A stretch of 64,000 nucleotides of DNA. Source: Usnea hakonensis (Eukaryota > Ascomycota > Lecanoromycetes > Lecanorales > Parmeliaceae). The stretch lies in NCBI GenBank assembly GCA_013423325.1, contig BLJB01000001.1:409150-473149 (forward strand). Reading direction: 5' to 3'. A program made the translations under genes and the position numbers. The notes beneath the pieces are model-generated. The model did no database searches. It was given only the letters and a program-made list of their open reading frames with translations, and was not told the DNA's origin. Of this stretch, positions 1 to 11,168 are shown piece by piece (within the stretch, counting starts at the first letter, position 1; each line of letters starts with the position of its first letter).

Positions 1-938
1 ACATGTCGGTTGCAGGAAGCGTGATGCAAATATGTTATGAATGGGTGTGACGCTGGCAAGCAAGCAATCAATGAATCAATAATCATACTAGCTTGAATTC
101 TTTGGGTCAATGGACTCGTGGTCTCCTATTTCCTGCAGCAGTTGCATGAGGTGATGATGTGTGATGATGTGTGATGTGATCGTTTCCGGCTACTATAACT
201 CTATAAATGAAGCCCCTTTGTTGGACCCTGGACCCTGGCAAGCCTGTTCAACCTATCAGATAAGAGTCTAACATAAACGATATGTAAGGTAGATATGTAA
301 ATACCATTAGAGTCGGTATAATATAATAATCAAGACCCATGCCCGTTAAAGAATACGACGGAATACTGAAAGATAAAAGACACCTGCTATTATTACTCTA
401 AGTACTTACTCTAAGTACTTAGGTATTTATGATTATCTATTGCGTGAGTGCTAGGGTACCTCGGTGATTGGGTATTGGGTGAGAGGAATGCGGCCATGTC
501 TGAAACGTCGCGGGGTCTCACATATACAAATACAAATACCCAATACCCAATACAAATACGCACAAGGAAAGTCGAGACCGAACGCCCTCTTTGCCGAGTA
601 CTAAGGTACTCTGCTACTATAATAGTCTTCGGAGAGAAAACTCTACTGGCCTACACCCTACTTTCATCCTCTCCTACTCATCTGGCTGAATTGTTAACAG
701 TCTGAAGCCAGATAGCATCCGCTATCTAGAGTATCTTCCAACAATTTCACCCTCATCCTTACCCCAGTACTCCAGTAACCGTTCCTCCACCGGACACTTT
801 TTTTTAGCTGACGAGGATGAGCGGCTGGCCATGGATTGAACTTTCTCCACGAGCTGCCCATCGCTCAAAACTCTGCGCTCTCTGTTTAGCTTTGACTCTC
901 CCGCTGAGCCAAAACACGGCCATTCGCAACTTCCAGAT
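1..938. promoter_or_regulatory. Upstream region of the kinesin gene
   Basis: No convincing gene. The region holds short direct repeats (GATGATGTGT near 146-175, CTAAGTACTTA near 398-421, GGACCCT near 223-236) and a perfect 14-bp inverted repeat, 467-480 against 538-551. Open frames here are short and lack coding character. It probably contains the promoter and 5' leader of the kinesin gene starting at 939. Confidence 0.5.
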
Positions 939-3900
939 ATGGAGCTGAACATGACTCGATCTAACCTTTCCCCGCCAACCTCTGCCCTTCCTCAATTGCC
1001 AGCTTCCAGGTTACGAACCCCATCAAGTCTGGTCGAGTTCTCTCAGCAGCAAGTTTCCCCTTCAACGGCCTTGAAATTCCCTCCAAATCCCCCTTCGATG
1101 TTTGTTAGGCCGTCTGTCTCCCCCAGCACCAGTCATTCGTTCTCCAGCCCGAAAACACCAACGCTGCGCTCCAATTCTACCGGCCAGACTCACAGCCCAG
1201 GGGAAGATTCGTCGACAGACAAAGAGATCCGACGCTCCGTCAGCATTGCCAATTTTCCTCAACCTCCTAAGGTCAGGAGAATTGGTCTCGACAGTAAATA
1301 CTCAACGGCCACACATTCCTTGGTCTCCGACCCGACTGCTCCAAGCAAAGACAGAGGGGATGCAAGGTCCAGTAGCTTAAGGATCAAAAGATTGAAAACA
1401 AAAGCGTCAACAGATGGGCTTGGTCAGATGTACAGCGGAGGTCCCGTCGCTACTCTTCTGAATGGGAGTGGTGATGATAAAGCAATATCCAGTAATACGG
1501 AAATAGGAGTGTCAAACGATCTTGCTAGTCTGCGATCGCCCCCACACAGTCGAAGTTCTTCTGCTCAAGAGTCTTACTCGACTTCAGCAACAACGTTCGA
1601 AGACACAGATGACAAGAGAGTCAGGGAAGAAGGGCATGTCAACAGAAAGGATGGAAGCAAGAGATGGGATCCTGGTCGAAGAGAACACGAGGCAAAGGGC
1701 AACGTGATCGTGAGCGTGCGTGTACGACCCGATGCAAGTGCGGAAAAGCTGTCAGCCAAGGATTGGATGGTGGATAGTCGGCAGTCCCTCGTTGCCTTTA
1801 AGGGAGGAGAAGGGGGAAATTTCTTCTATGGTAAGCTGGTGGATCTCTGATGCGCTTCTTCCAATTCCAAGTTTCCAAGCAATGCCTTTTGGGCATTGCA
1901 CGGGCAGCCTAGGAGCTGAATGTATATGTCCCGGTGCTACTGTAGACCACTTGGTCGGTTAATATGGCACTGTTCGAGACTCCTGCTTACCTCGAGGTAG
2001 ATAATGTGTTCGCTGCTTACGATCAAAACCACAAGGTCTATGATGCCTCAGCAAAACGGCTCGTGCGCCGTGTGATGGAGGGTTACCATGGAACAGTGTT
2101 TGCTTACGGTATGACGGGCACTGGCAAAACCTTCTCCATGCAAGGAACTGCAACATCACCCGGAGTGATTCCGCTAGCTATAACCGATATATTTTCTTTC
2201 ATTCGCGAAACACCGCACCGAGAATTCTTGCTACGAATTAGCTATCTAGAAATCTATAACGAGAAGATTCATGATCTGCTGAATCCGCCAATGGAAGCCG
2301 GCATTGGGCCCGGGTCACCGCAGCCTGAAGAGATCAAACTTCGTGAAGACCCGAAGCGGGGCGTTTTCGCCAGCCCATTGAAGGAAGAAATAGTGCAAAG
2401 TCCGACTCAATTACTTCGAGTGATTGCTCGAGGCGACCAGTCCCGGAGGACTAGAAGTACCCAGTATAATGCTCAAAGTTCCCGTAGCCACGCTGTTGTT
2501 CAAATTGTTGTTGAGAGTCGTGAACGCGCGCCATACGGCGGAAGGGAGCCAAACGACAAACGAGCCCCTCTCATGCCTGGAGGCGTTCGGGTATCGACAC
2601 TGAGCATGATTGATTTGGCTGGCTCCGAAAGGGCAGCAGAGAACAAGGAGCGAAGGACTGAAGGTTCCCACATCAACAAAAGTCTGCTGACGCTCGGCAC
2701 CGTCATTGCAAGGCTTTCGGGCGATAAAGACTCTAGCGGCAATCCAACAGATAAAGATGGCAAGCATCTCCCGTACCGAGACAGTAAACTTACTCGACTG
2801 CTGCAGCCAGCCTTGTCAGGAAACTCATTGGTCAGCATTCTCTGCACTATTCAGCTTGGCTCATCCGGGAGTGTGACCACCTCCAACGGACACACTGGTG
2901 AGACCCTGAATACCCTGAAATTTGCAGCAAGAGCGAAAAACAACATAATTAGCCACGCAAAGAAAGCAGAAGAGGCTCTTGGGAGCGGTACCGATGCAGG
3001 AAGTAGGGTCCTTCTGGAGCGATATCGAATGGAAATACAGAACTTGCGGAATGAACTTGATAGCCATAAAAAGGCCCAGGAAGGCAAAGAGGAAACACCA
3101 TTCGACTTTGAGGAAAAGCAACTTGAGAGAGAAGCAGAACAGAGACGCGAAGAGCAAATGCTTGAGATGCAACTCGCAAGAACGGCTTTGAATGATCGCA
3201 TTGAGCATCTCAATCGCTTGATATTGTCTTCTAAATCATCCGGTGTCAACGCAAGTGGCAAGCTGTCGTCTATGAGCGCGCACCAATCACTTTCTATGAA
3301 TCATAGGAACGAAGTGACTACGAAGACATTGCGGTCTCTGCGACCTTCGGGTAGTCAGTCGTCGCTGGGCGGAGCTTCTCGGTCGCTGCAACGAACAGTC
3401 TCTGCTGGCTCTACCATCACAGCAACTGGGAAAGGAAATGACGAACAGAGCTCGCCAGTATCTTCTCCGGGCAACGAAGAAGATTGGACTGGTGAATTTG
3501 GAGATGGTACTGCGACATCGAAAGCACATATCAGCGCCCTCCAGACCGACTTGGCCGATAAGAACAGGTACATTTCGACACTGGAGAAGCGCTTGCTCCA
3601 AGCCAGGCGATCGAGCCATTCCAAATCATCCACTCTTAGTTCGCCAACCTCGCAAAAGAAATTTGGTATGATCGAAGAAAACAGCAGCACAACCGAACTT
3701 TTGAGAGAGAAGGACGCCGAGATCGCTGACTTGCGCGCGCGACTTGATGACAAAGACCGTATGATCACCGCACTGCGATCTGCTGCTCGCAATCGCGACA
3801 CTGCCGATTTCTCGTCGGAGCTTCTGTCCCCCGGAATCCGCAATGAGAGCCACCACCAGAGCAACGAGAGCAAGGACAGCGGTGGTAGTGTCAACAGCAG

Positions 3901-4207
3901 CGGCAACAGAGTTTCCTTTGCCTCCCCGGTCAGTCCCGTACAGCTGCTCTCACCCACCAACCCCGCACAGTACCAGGAAAAGGAAAAAGAGATGAGGAGA
4001 AAGAGTATCGATGAGATGACAAAGATTCTCGATGGCATGATCAACGATCGAGTCCAGACGGGCGGCTTGGTGATAGGGGCCAACGGGGTAGTGAGACCTC
4101 TGCAAGAAAGAAGAAAGGAGAGCTTGAGCGAGGTGCCCAGTGTTGGTGCCCTCGCGGCGTCACTGAGGCCTATCTCGGCGATCTCAGAAGCCGAATCCGG
4201 AGTATGA
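939..4207 (+). CDS. kipA: Kinesin-7 motor protein, Kip2/KipA type
   Basis: Plus-end-directed microtubule motor that in moulds accumulates at microtubule plus ends and helps keep growth polarised. Two exons, 939-1830 and 2001-4207, give 1,032 aa; the splice makes TTC TTC TAT G|AT AAT, rebuilding the conserved FFYDNVF. A Ser/Pro-rich disordered N-terminus (1-250) precedes the motor domain (about 253-611). Visible motor motifs are P-loop GMTGTGKT (334-341), switch I NAQSSRSH and switch II DLAGSE, so it should be an active ATPase. Two coiled-coil stretches follow (about 805-833 and 860-893). The layout (long N-terminal extension, N-terminal motor, Ser-rich tail) fits the KipA/Kip2 family rather than conventional kinesin. 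A second ATG in frame at 951 is an alternative start. Confidence 0.93.
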
Positions 4208-4877
4208 AGTGAAGGGAAAAAAGGGCGTTGGGGCTTGGTGAAGGTTTCCGTGTCTTCACATTATGACTGTGCGGATTCGCTTTCAGACGCCGGAGAGCTT
4301 TTGACTTCCAGATACCCACAAGTATTGGTGCGGCCGACTCTTGTTGCATTATTTGTAGTAGGTCTCGCGCTTTAGCGGCGGCTTTTTTTATTTTCTCTTC
4401 TTGGGCAGGTATGACAATGTACTCTGCTATGATAGCATGCAATAGTCTCTTATGAATATCAATCCGGTCGATATGTTTCAGTGACACGTGTGCTGAGTCG
4501 AGTTAGATGTGACTGTCTTGTGGCCACTGGATTCATTGGGCAATGACCCCGATTGCTGGTCTAGAGACTTGATGTGCTAAATCCGAATGCATTCTTCTTA
4601 TTTGACAGAGTATCTAGGTACATAATAATGCATTGATATTCAATGTCCAGCTAAACTGATCCGAGCAAACAAGAGCAAAGTGACCATATCGCCCGTTTCA
4701 AAAAGCCAAAACTCTCGTCTCCTGTGGCGAACCTGCCGTGTCCCCCGGTTGAAGCTATCCAGAAGAGGGTTTAAAATGGACCGACACGGCTTTCCTTACC
4801 GGGACACCCTCTACAATCGTCAAAATCATTGGGAAGCACTGTCTATCGCCAATAGCAAATGCCGTCTGCTGTCGTCA
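4208..4877. other. Intergenic, 3' regions of convergent genes
   Basis: Lies between the ends of the kinesin gene (+) and the 410-aa gene (-). No gene recognised. Open frames here run antisense into neighbouring genes and show no familiar motif. Confidence 0.5.
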
Positions 4878-6110
4878 TCAAACATGCTCCAGCCCTCCAT
4901 CGACTCGAAGTCTGAGCACCATCGCCTTTTTGACTTCCTTTGCACCGCTTTGGCGCTTTTCGAATCCATAGGCATCTCGCTGTGCCTCAGCCTCTTCGTT
5001 CCAGGAAGCTCCGAGAATCTCCTTTCTCACCTTCCAACTCTCCACTTCCAGGACGGAGCTGTCTTTGCTCAAGCAGTGCAGACGCACCCAGCATCGTTGC
5101 ACCCCGATATCTTGAAAAGCCCAAAGGGGTTTGATCCATTGCGCCCCAATCCCTGCCTCGCCGGCGAGATCAAAGGGCGCGAACCAGAGTGGTGACTTGT
5201 TTAGCGTGAGATCCAGGGACAAACAGGTCAAGGAAGTGCACTGGTCTGCGATGCGCCAGCACAAATCTTGCCACAGTCGGTCATGCTTGGCTTTCCATCT
5301 TTGATCGTCAATGAGGCTCGGTTCTCCATACGCACGGTATTTGATCACGAGTCGCGCTAAGGCTTCAGTCGCAATCGGGGAGAGGTTGTCTAAGAAATGG
5401 CGAAGAGCGCCGAGCCCATGGAAGGCAAAGGTCGACTTTGAGTAGAAGACTGAGCACGCCTCGTCGTGCACTTTGGTGCAGACGGTCAGGAGAGCAGCCG
5501 GACCGGGAGCGATGGAGCCCTCGGCCAATCGCTTTCGAATAGGAACCCGCCGGGAAACATCAAGCTCCCGACGGCGTCTGGCTGCACCCGGTTCGAGGTG
5601 AGGTCCTTGGGCTCTACCCAGCTTGGGTAGCTGATAGGTCAGGCTTTTGCTCCTGTGGTTGCTGTCCACCCATCCTATCTCGTAGTACTGCTTCTGGATT
5701 CCATAACCGTAGATCTTATTCCTGAGTTCTCCAGGTAATTTGAGAAATGGAAATTGGCCCTTTGGCGTATACCTCAGTGCACGTTTCGTGTCCGGTTCAC
5801 ACGGTAGACATACGATTGGTTTAGGATGGGCGTGATCTGATTCCGAAAGCTGATTGTCCAGTGGACCTGGGACGACCTTCTTGGGTTGTTGACGTGTTTG
5901 GCGTGACACACGCCCAAGTGTATTATTGTCTTTTCTGGTTGGCTGCAGTGGAGGAAGACGAACGCTGGCCGTGCCGGGTGGCAACTTGGTACCAGAGAGA
6001 GATTTCTGCTTGTTCGCCTCGTCAATCAACTTGTTGATCTCGGCTTTTTTACCTATCAAACCCTTTCTTGGAGTAGGAGCCCCGATTGGGTTCGATTTTC
6101 TCTTAGCCAT
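4878..6110 (-). CDS. Fungal protein with F-box-like LPGELRNKIY motif
   Basis: Single-exon gene, 410 aa, starting at a clear ATG. The first about 110 residues are basic and low in complexity. The motif PFLKLPGELRNKIY (121-134) is typical of a large, poorly characterised group of fungal proteins with a degenerate F-box-like N-terminal helix. The rest contains repeated CxxL/LxxL-type stretches (for example CTSLTCLSLDL) of the kind seen in these proteins. If it acts as an F-box protein it would link a target to an SCF ubiquitin ligase, but that is inference; no zinc, ATP or enzyme motif is visible. It is convergent with the kinesin gene. Confidence 0.75.
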   Translation of the reverse strand: MAKRKSNPIGAPTPRKGLIGKKAEINKLIDEANKQKSLSGTKLPPGTASVRLPPLQPTRKDNNTLGRVSRQTRQQPKKVVPGPLDNQLSESDHAHPKPIVCLPCEPDTKRALRYTPKGQFPFLKLPGELRNKIYGYGIQKQYYEIGWVDSNHRSKSLTYQLPKLGRAQGPHLEPGAARRRRELDVSRRVPIRKRLAEGSIAPGPAALLTVCTKVHDEACSVFYSKSTFAFHGLGALRHFLDNLSPIATEALARLVIKYRAYGEPSLIDDQRWKAKHDRLWQDLCWRIADQCTSLTCLSLDLTLNKSPLWFAPFDLAGEAGIGAQWIKPLWAFQDIGVQRCWVRLHCLSKDSSVLEVESWKVRKEILGASWNEEAEAQRDAYGFEKRQSGAKEVKKAMVLRLRVDGGLEHV

Positions 6111-6881
6111 GATGAAGAGGGGTCAAGTGGAAATAGCGAGAGGGTAGGTTGCAATCGCTTTGAACTTAGTCGATGTTTCATTGAACTGTCGAGATACTAG
6201 CAAGCTATGTATGACGAATGGAAGAGAAATAATCTTAGAGGAAGGGAAAGGGGGAGAGAAATTGGGGTTGAATTAGGTAGGAGGGCCAATGAATTATTCA
6301 CAGAGATGCATGTGAAGCTTTTGGTTGTGTTGAAGGGGTGCGAATAGAAGAAAAATGAAGAATGAAAAATGAAAAATGAGGGTTTCAGAGGTGGTTGGCG
6401 TCGTACCTACCTTGTCAGCAAAAGGTGGCAGGGAGAGTGAAGTAATAATAATACCTAAGTAAAGTAAAAGAAAGGTAAAAAGTACTTTGAAGACTTCGCT
6501 CTTCACTTTTTTTCAAGTAGAGTACTCGTACTTGACATTCACTTTTCACTATTTGAATTCGTCAATAGCAATTTAGCTTCCTTCCTTCGTATTCTTCAAA
6601 TCTTCAACCCCATTGTTTCTTTCACTCGCACTCTCCATCATGCTTGGAACGAACCACTATTTGACTGTCTTGGAAATCCATATCTGTCAACATGGCCCAA
6701 CACTTGAGCTGATCACAGAATCCACATGTTCAAAGCCCCAGGCTTGAAGGACTTGCTCCGCGTCCAAAGCTACCCCTTTCATTGAAAGCATAGGTCCAAA
6801 GAGAAGCAGCGAATCAAATAAAAGGATGTATGAATCGAGTCTGCCATCGAGCTTTCTATCCTCCTCGCATGCTTGATCATC
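6111..6881. other. Intergenic: promoter of the 410-aa gene and 3' region of ura6
   Basis: AT-rich with short simple-sequence patches (GAAAAATGA-like near 6350-6380) and AAGTACTC/TACCTAAGTA motifs near 6450-6530. No gene recognised. Confidence 0.45.
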
Positions 6882-7604
6882 CTACTTCGAAGCCATCTCA
6901 AAGCCCCTCTCTCCCATAAGCTTCTTCACTTCCTCGTAGATATCATCTGGACCTTTCACCGCTTTGATTTTCACCACTTTGTTTTCCTTCTCAAAGTAGT
7001 CCACAACTGGCATGCTCGTCTCCACAAATGTCTTGAAGCGTTTCTTAATGCTCTCGGCATTGTCGTCAGCACGGCCACTAGTCTTTCCCCGATTGATGAG
7101 ACGCTCGGTCATGACGTCCTCGGGGCAATCGAAAAACAAGGCGAATTTCGAGGGACAGACGGCTTCTTCAAAGCGAATAGCTTGGTCCATCTTGCGGGGG
7201 AAGCCTGCCCATTGATAAGCCCGGCTTCTTTCTCACAACCTGTAAAATCGACAGAATGCCGAGATTCTGAACGCACCATCGATCAGAAATCGGCCGCTTC
7301 CTTTGTCCTGATCCATCATAGCATTCTCCAGAAGTTGAACAGTCACCTCCATCGGCACAATCTTCCCATCAGCGATGTACTCCTTAATCATGCTCCCGAA
7401 CTCGCTACCCTCCCTGTCTTGCTCCGCCCGTAGCAGATCTCCGGCAGAAAGGTGTCTGAAGCCATAGTCTCGAACTAAATTGGCACATTGGGTGCCTTTA
7501 CCAGCGCCTGGGCCACCTAGGACGTAGACTACTGAGGTTTTGTCAGGCGAGAAGGTAGGCGTAGGCTTTTCAGGAGCGGATAGGCGGGGTGAGGAGGGGG
7601 CCAT
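6882..7604 (-). CDS. ura6: Uridylate (UMP/CMP) kinase
   Basis: Transfers phosphate from ATP to UMP (and CMP/dUMP) in pyrimidine nucleotide synthesis. Two exons, 7277-7604 and 6882-7204 (intron 7205-7276), give 216 aa, close to the usual 200-220. The splice joins FLID to GFPRK, a hallmark of nucleoside monophosphate kinases. Visible motifs are P-loop GGPGAGKGT (30-38), NMP-binding HLSAGDLLRAE, and the lid region RLINRGKTSGRADD with its catalytic arginines. The start at 7604 gives a short N-terminal tail before the kinase core. The stop codon of a tiny membrane protein ends 25 bp upstream, so the two may share a transcript. Confidence 0.95.
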
Positions 7605-7629
7605 GGTATACGAGATTCGAAAGCTGAAG

Positions 7630-7887
7630 CTACTTGGGTGTCACAGCAGGGCCACGTGGCTTTTGGGGCTCGCTGGCACGACTTTTGACCATAAGAACGT
7701 AGGCTCCCGTTCCGGCGAAGAAGATGAACACGAATGGCCAGACCTTGAGCGTTTGATTGGGGGTTGGACGCGATAAGTAAGTTCTGCGATATGGGAGATT
7801 TGCTCTGGTCCGGACACGATCTAGTGTAGTTGGTTCTCCGAGCCTTCCGATAGGATTATTCTCGGTCGAAAGGTTGAGCAGGGACAT
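7630..7887 (-). CDS. Small single-pass membrane protein, probably mitochondrial
   Basis: 85-aa frame from a good ATG. The N-terminus is rich in Arg and hydroxylated residues and poor in acids from about residue 24 (RVRTRANLPYRR), like a mitochondrial presequence. A single hydrophobic segment (about 48-67, KVWPFVFIFFAGTGAYVLMV) follows, with a short polar tail. I do not recognise the family. It sits directly upstream of ura6 with only 25 bp between its stop and the kinase ATG. It is either an independent small gene, the first cistron of a shared mRNA, or a membrane-anchor exon joined to ura6 by an intron I could not place. Confidence 0.55.
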   Translation of the reverse strand: MSLLNLSTENNPIGRLGEPTTLDRVRTRANLPYRRTYLSRPTPNQTLKVWPFVFIFFAGTGAYVLMVKSRASEPQKPRGPAVTPK

Positions 7888-8239
7888 GTGGGAAGGGTCA
7901 ATAATGACGAGAATGATTGCACGTTATGGGGACGGAGGATGCAAAGTGTCCTTCGGTTGGCGATCAACATGAGTTCTAATCTACGCCTATTCATATCGAT
8001 GATATCATACGATAAGATCGTTCTCTCACCTCTGTTGTCAACCATCTACGCTTAGAAAATTAAGCATATCTACTCGAGAAGGTATATGGGACAATAAGAG
8101 GTAGATTCTCTTGAACAGATGTACAAAATCCATTGACTCCCGTACCGAAGTCCACCACCCTCAATGTATAGGAAGAAATTGGTATAAGTAATGATGAAGA
8201 CAAAATCCCAAACTCCAGATCTTTGGCCTTCTTGAAGAT

Positions 8240-9941
8240 CTATCGTAAAGTACTGGGCTGCAACCGAGGACTAGTGGGTGGACTTCCTACCCGGCCCTCG
8301 GTGGTGTAAGCCTGGCCCGGTTGATTCCCAAAGTTCATGCTCTGTGGTTGGTATCCTGGACTTGAGAGTGGGCTTGCGTACGCTCCTGGTATGGGCACTG
8401 CATCGTATGTCTGCTCCCCAGGCGCTGCTGGGACATGCTCCTGGACCTGAGGCGCTGGGTCAAACCCATCCTGCGACAGAGCAGGAGTCGCAGAGTGAAC
8501 CTTGATCGGAGGCGGCTGTAAGTTGAATGGCTTCGGTTGTGAGAACGACTGGTGTTTCGAAGCAAATTGGGTCGACTCGTTGTAACATTCACCGTTCTCT
8601 GCTGCATTGATTGGGTCATCGTGAAGATGCGCAGGAAATGTAGAGGCCATGGGAGTCTTCTGGAAGCCGGGGGTATTGGGTGCAGATTGACTTCTGAGCT
8701 GAGCAAGATAAAGATCAGAGCGAGCTTTGTCACGCAGATCCATGGATTTGGCGAGTCTGCGCTTGGTGTGGAAGCGGTAAAAGACAATGGCGTAAATGCT
8801 GATGGTGAGAACTTCGACAATGATCTCGATGAAAGCGCAAAGCAGCGACCAGTTCTACAGGCGTGGATCAGCATATAGGCTTTCCTCATCAATTCCTGAC
8901 CTACATACCTGAAGTCTGCAGATCAAAGCGTAATCGACGTCTTGTTGAAATAGATCCTTGCGCTTGCCGTCCTTGCAAGACCATCCCCACATATCCTTGC
9001 CACCCCCGTTCTTCTTGCTTTGATTCAATATTGCAGCACCGATAGCCCACATGACTATACTAAACGTGAAGAAAGCTATGGAGAAGAAAGTGTAATAGAT
9101 GGCGGCTTTCTGTGCTCGCTTGTGACCACCTCGCCAGTACGCGTAGAATATGCCGAGAGAGAACGCTAACGAGACGCACGCGATGCAGAGCAGGGTAATT
9201 TGCGGCCACGTCTTCTGATTAGGAGCCCAAGCTGGGAGATTACTCCTCGGGGGGAGAGATTTAGTGGTATTGAATATCGTAAAAGTTGTCGAGAGCATGG
9301 ATAAGACGATGAGGCTGCAACTGAAATTGGTTACTCGAAGACACATTTTTGCCATTCGAACTCGGACTTTGACTTTCTGGAATCTAGTCAGCATTCAGTC
9401 CAGCGAACTGCCATTGACCTCGTACCAAGTCCTTTGCATTTTCCTTCTCTGAATGGTCTTCGTGTTTCTCCAAAATCTGTTCTTCATGGAATGTTGGGCT
9501 GAGTGGATTCGCAAGTCGCCCAGGGGTCCCTGGTGGCTTCAAGGCACTTTTCAGAGGGGAGTTTGGGGTCAGTGGAACTTCCACACCCGCATAGGATGAA
9601 TGCTTGGAGGCTTGGTTGTCGGCCACGTAGCCGAAACCCACATCTGAGGGTTGTAATTGGGGCATGAGGTGCTGAGTGGTTACCGGAGGATTGACGAAAG
9701 GTGAGCGCCCTGCTGTGCTGGGGCCGATGGGTGAATTGACCGATGTTGCTTCAGCGAAGCGAGCTGTCCTGGGCGTTTTGATCGAAAGACCGGACGAAGA
9801 ACTTGACGACGTCCTCGAACGGACAGTCACTTTATTGTTCTTTACCTTGTCGTCTGTGAGGTTTCGTTGCGGCAGAGGCCGCTTTGGATCAGAGTCTAGA
9901 GGAGATACTGGATCGTAAGCTCGAGGTTGAACGTTCGACAT
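8240..9941 (-). CDS. Four-TM MARVEL-like fungal membrane protein (HAM-8-like)
   Basis: Three exons, 9426-9941, 8909-9376 and 8240-8854 (introns of 49 and 54 bp), give 532 aa. The start at 9941 (MSNVQPRAYDPVSP) is preferred; an in-frame upstream start at 10115 is not needed. A Ser/Pro-rich cytosolic N-terminus (1-172) precedes four hydrophobic segments near 187-208, 231-252, 263-288 and 330-353. The loop before the last segment holds a conserved-looking WGWSCKDGKR motif. The C-terminal about 170 residues are disordered and Gln/Pro-rich. The architecture resembles proteins annotated in related fungi as hyphal anastomosis protein 8, linked to cell fusion; I assign this from memory of sequence style only. 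Possible 5' leader introns lie upstream (10436-10682). Confidence 0.8.
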
Positions 9942-11168
9942 GCTAAGCGACGGTGCGGCTGAGGCGAGATGCTCAAGTGCGCAGTTTATTGAGAAGTACG
10001 ATCTGCGTCTTGGAAGACAAGTGAAGAGGGTGGTGAAGAGGATAGTGAATGGTCTCAACAAGATGCAGCTCTTGAGGAGATTTGCAAGGTGGAAAGGAAG
10101 AAGAAGCCGTGACAAGAGAAGACAAGGCCTACTTGGAGGGTCGTGAACGGATACGCTGGGATGCTTCTCTGGAAGCGCTGGGCCTCAAGCTCTGAAACCC
10201 ATTAATAGAAATTGGAAGGGTGGGCAAATGGTAATGAGCAATGAGCAGAGTCAGACTCAGGGAAAGCAGAGCATGGTTAATAGTCCGGGCGCGAACCCCC
10301 AGGAAAGAAAATCAGAGTGATAGAGGTGGGGCTTTGGAAGGTGTGATAGGTTGAAGGTTGGATAATTAGGCCAGTCGAAGCTCAGAAATAGAGCGTAGAC
10401 GCCCGGAAAGCAAGTGCCATCCTTTGATGCATGTGCTAAAATGCATTAGTGTCTAGTGATTACTCTGACTACTTACCATAGCGTTCACAGGAGGTGGGTA
10501 CCTGGGCGCTTCCATCGTCCATGAGCTGGTCGTGGACGCTGTTCCTCCGTAGTACACACATTTCTCGATTGGAGGCGCGTGATCAAGACAGCAGTTGTTG
10601 ACTCTAGGACAGGTGTCGTAGGAAGACTTCTACTCTATGGTCAGTGCAGGATAACAAGGTACCTAAGAGTATGAGTACTTACTTTATTCCTTTCAATTGT
10701 CAGAATCAATCGAACCAATGAAACAACGTTCTGATTGCAGCGGCTAGACGAGAGTAAACATGGGGTGGTATTAATATTTGCTTCCCGAACATTTCCAGGT
10801 TTAGAGTACTTTAAATTGGGCTCTGTGTCGCTTGGTTGGCTCGCGATGCTCCGGGGCTACTTTTTGGCCTTACCTAAAAGAGCTAAAGCTAAGATCCCGT
10901 GAGTGAGGTGCTCGTGCTCTAATAATAATACCCTTGAAATTCGCCGATCATCGCTATCTTCTTGACTATCTATCCTCAACACTAAATCATGTTTGGAGGG
11001 GCTTCTCTAGTACATACATGTACCAACAAATCTAAAGAGCTGAGGTTCGAGTACTGTACACAGTGCTAGCGACAGTGCACTTGCCGTCATACGTGCTGTC
11101 TTCTACGGAAACGCCATGATGGAAAAATCTTCAAAATGCCACCGGAGAATTCGAGAATTCTAGCCCTG
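9942..11168. promoter_or_regulatory. Intergenic, with probable 5'-leader introns or a small gene
   Basis: On the minus strand there are two good intron candidates. 10630-10682 has donor GTAAGT and branch-like CACTGAC; 10436-10476 has donor GTAAGT, ACTAAT and acceptor TTTTAG. The spliced product stays open in one frame across three blocks (10683-10856 part, 10477-10629, 10382-10435), including CPRVNNCC, but no start ATG is visible. The simplest reading is a spliced 5' leader of the membrane-protein gene at 9941; a small cysteine-containing protein is the alternative. From 10860 to 11168 I see nothing. Confidence 0.35.

Noticed and set aside
448..705. 85-codon plus-strand open frame before the kinesin gene
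   Set aside because: Contains the inverted-repeat sequence translated as YTNTNTQYPIQI; low-complexity, no motif.
4680..5195. 171-codon plus-strand frame
   Set aside because: Mostly antisense to the 410-aa gene, which has a better start, longer frame and a known motif.
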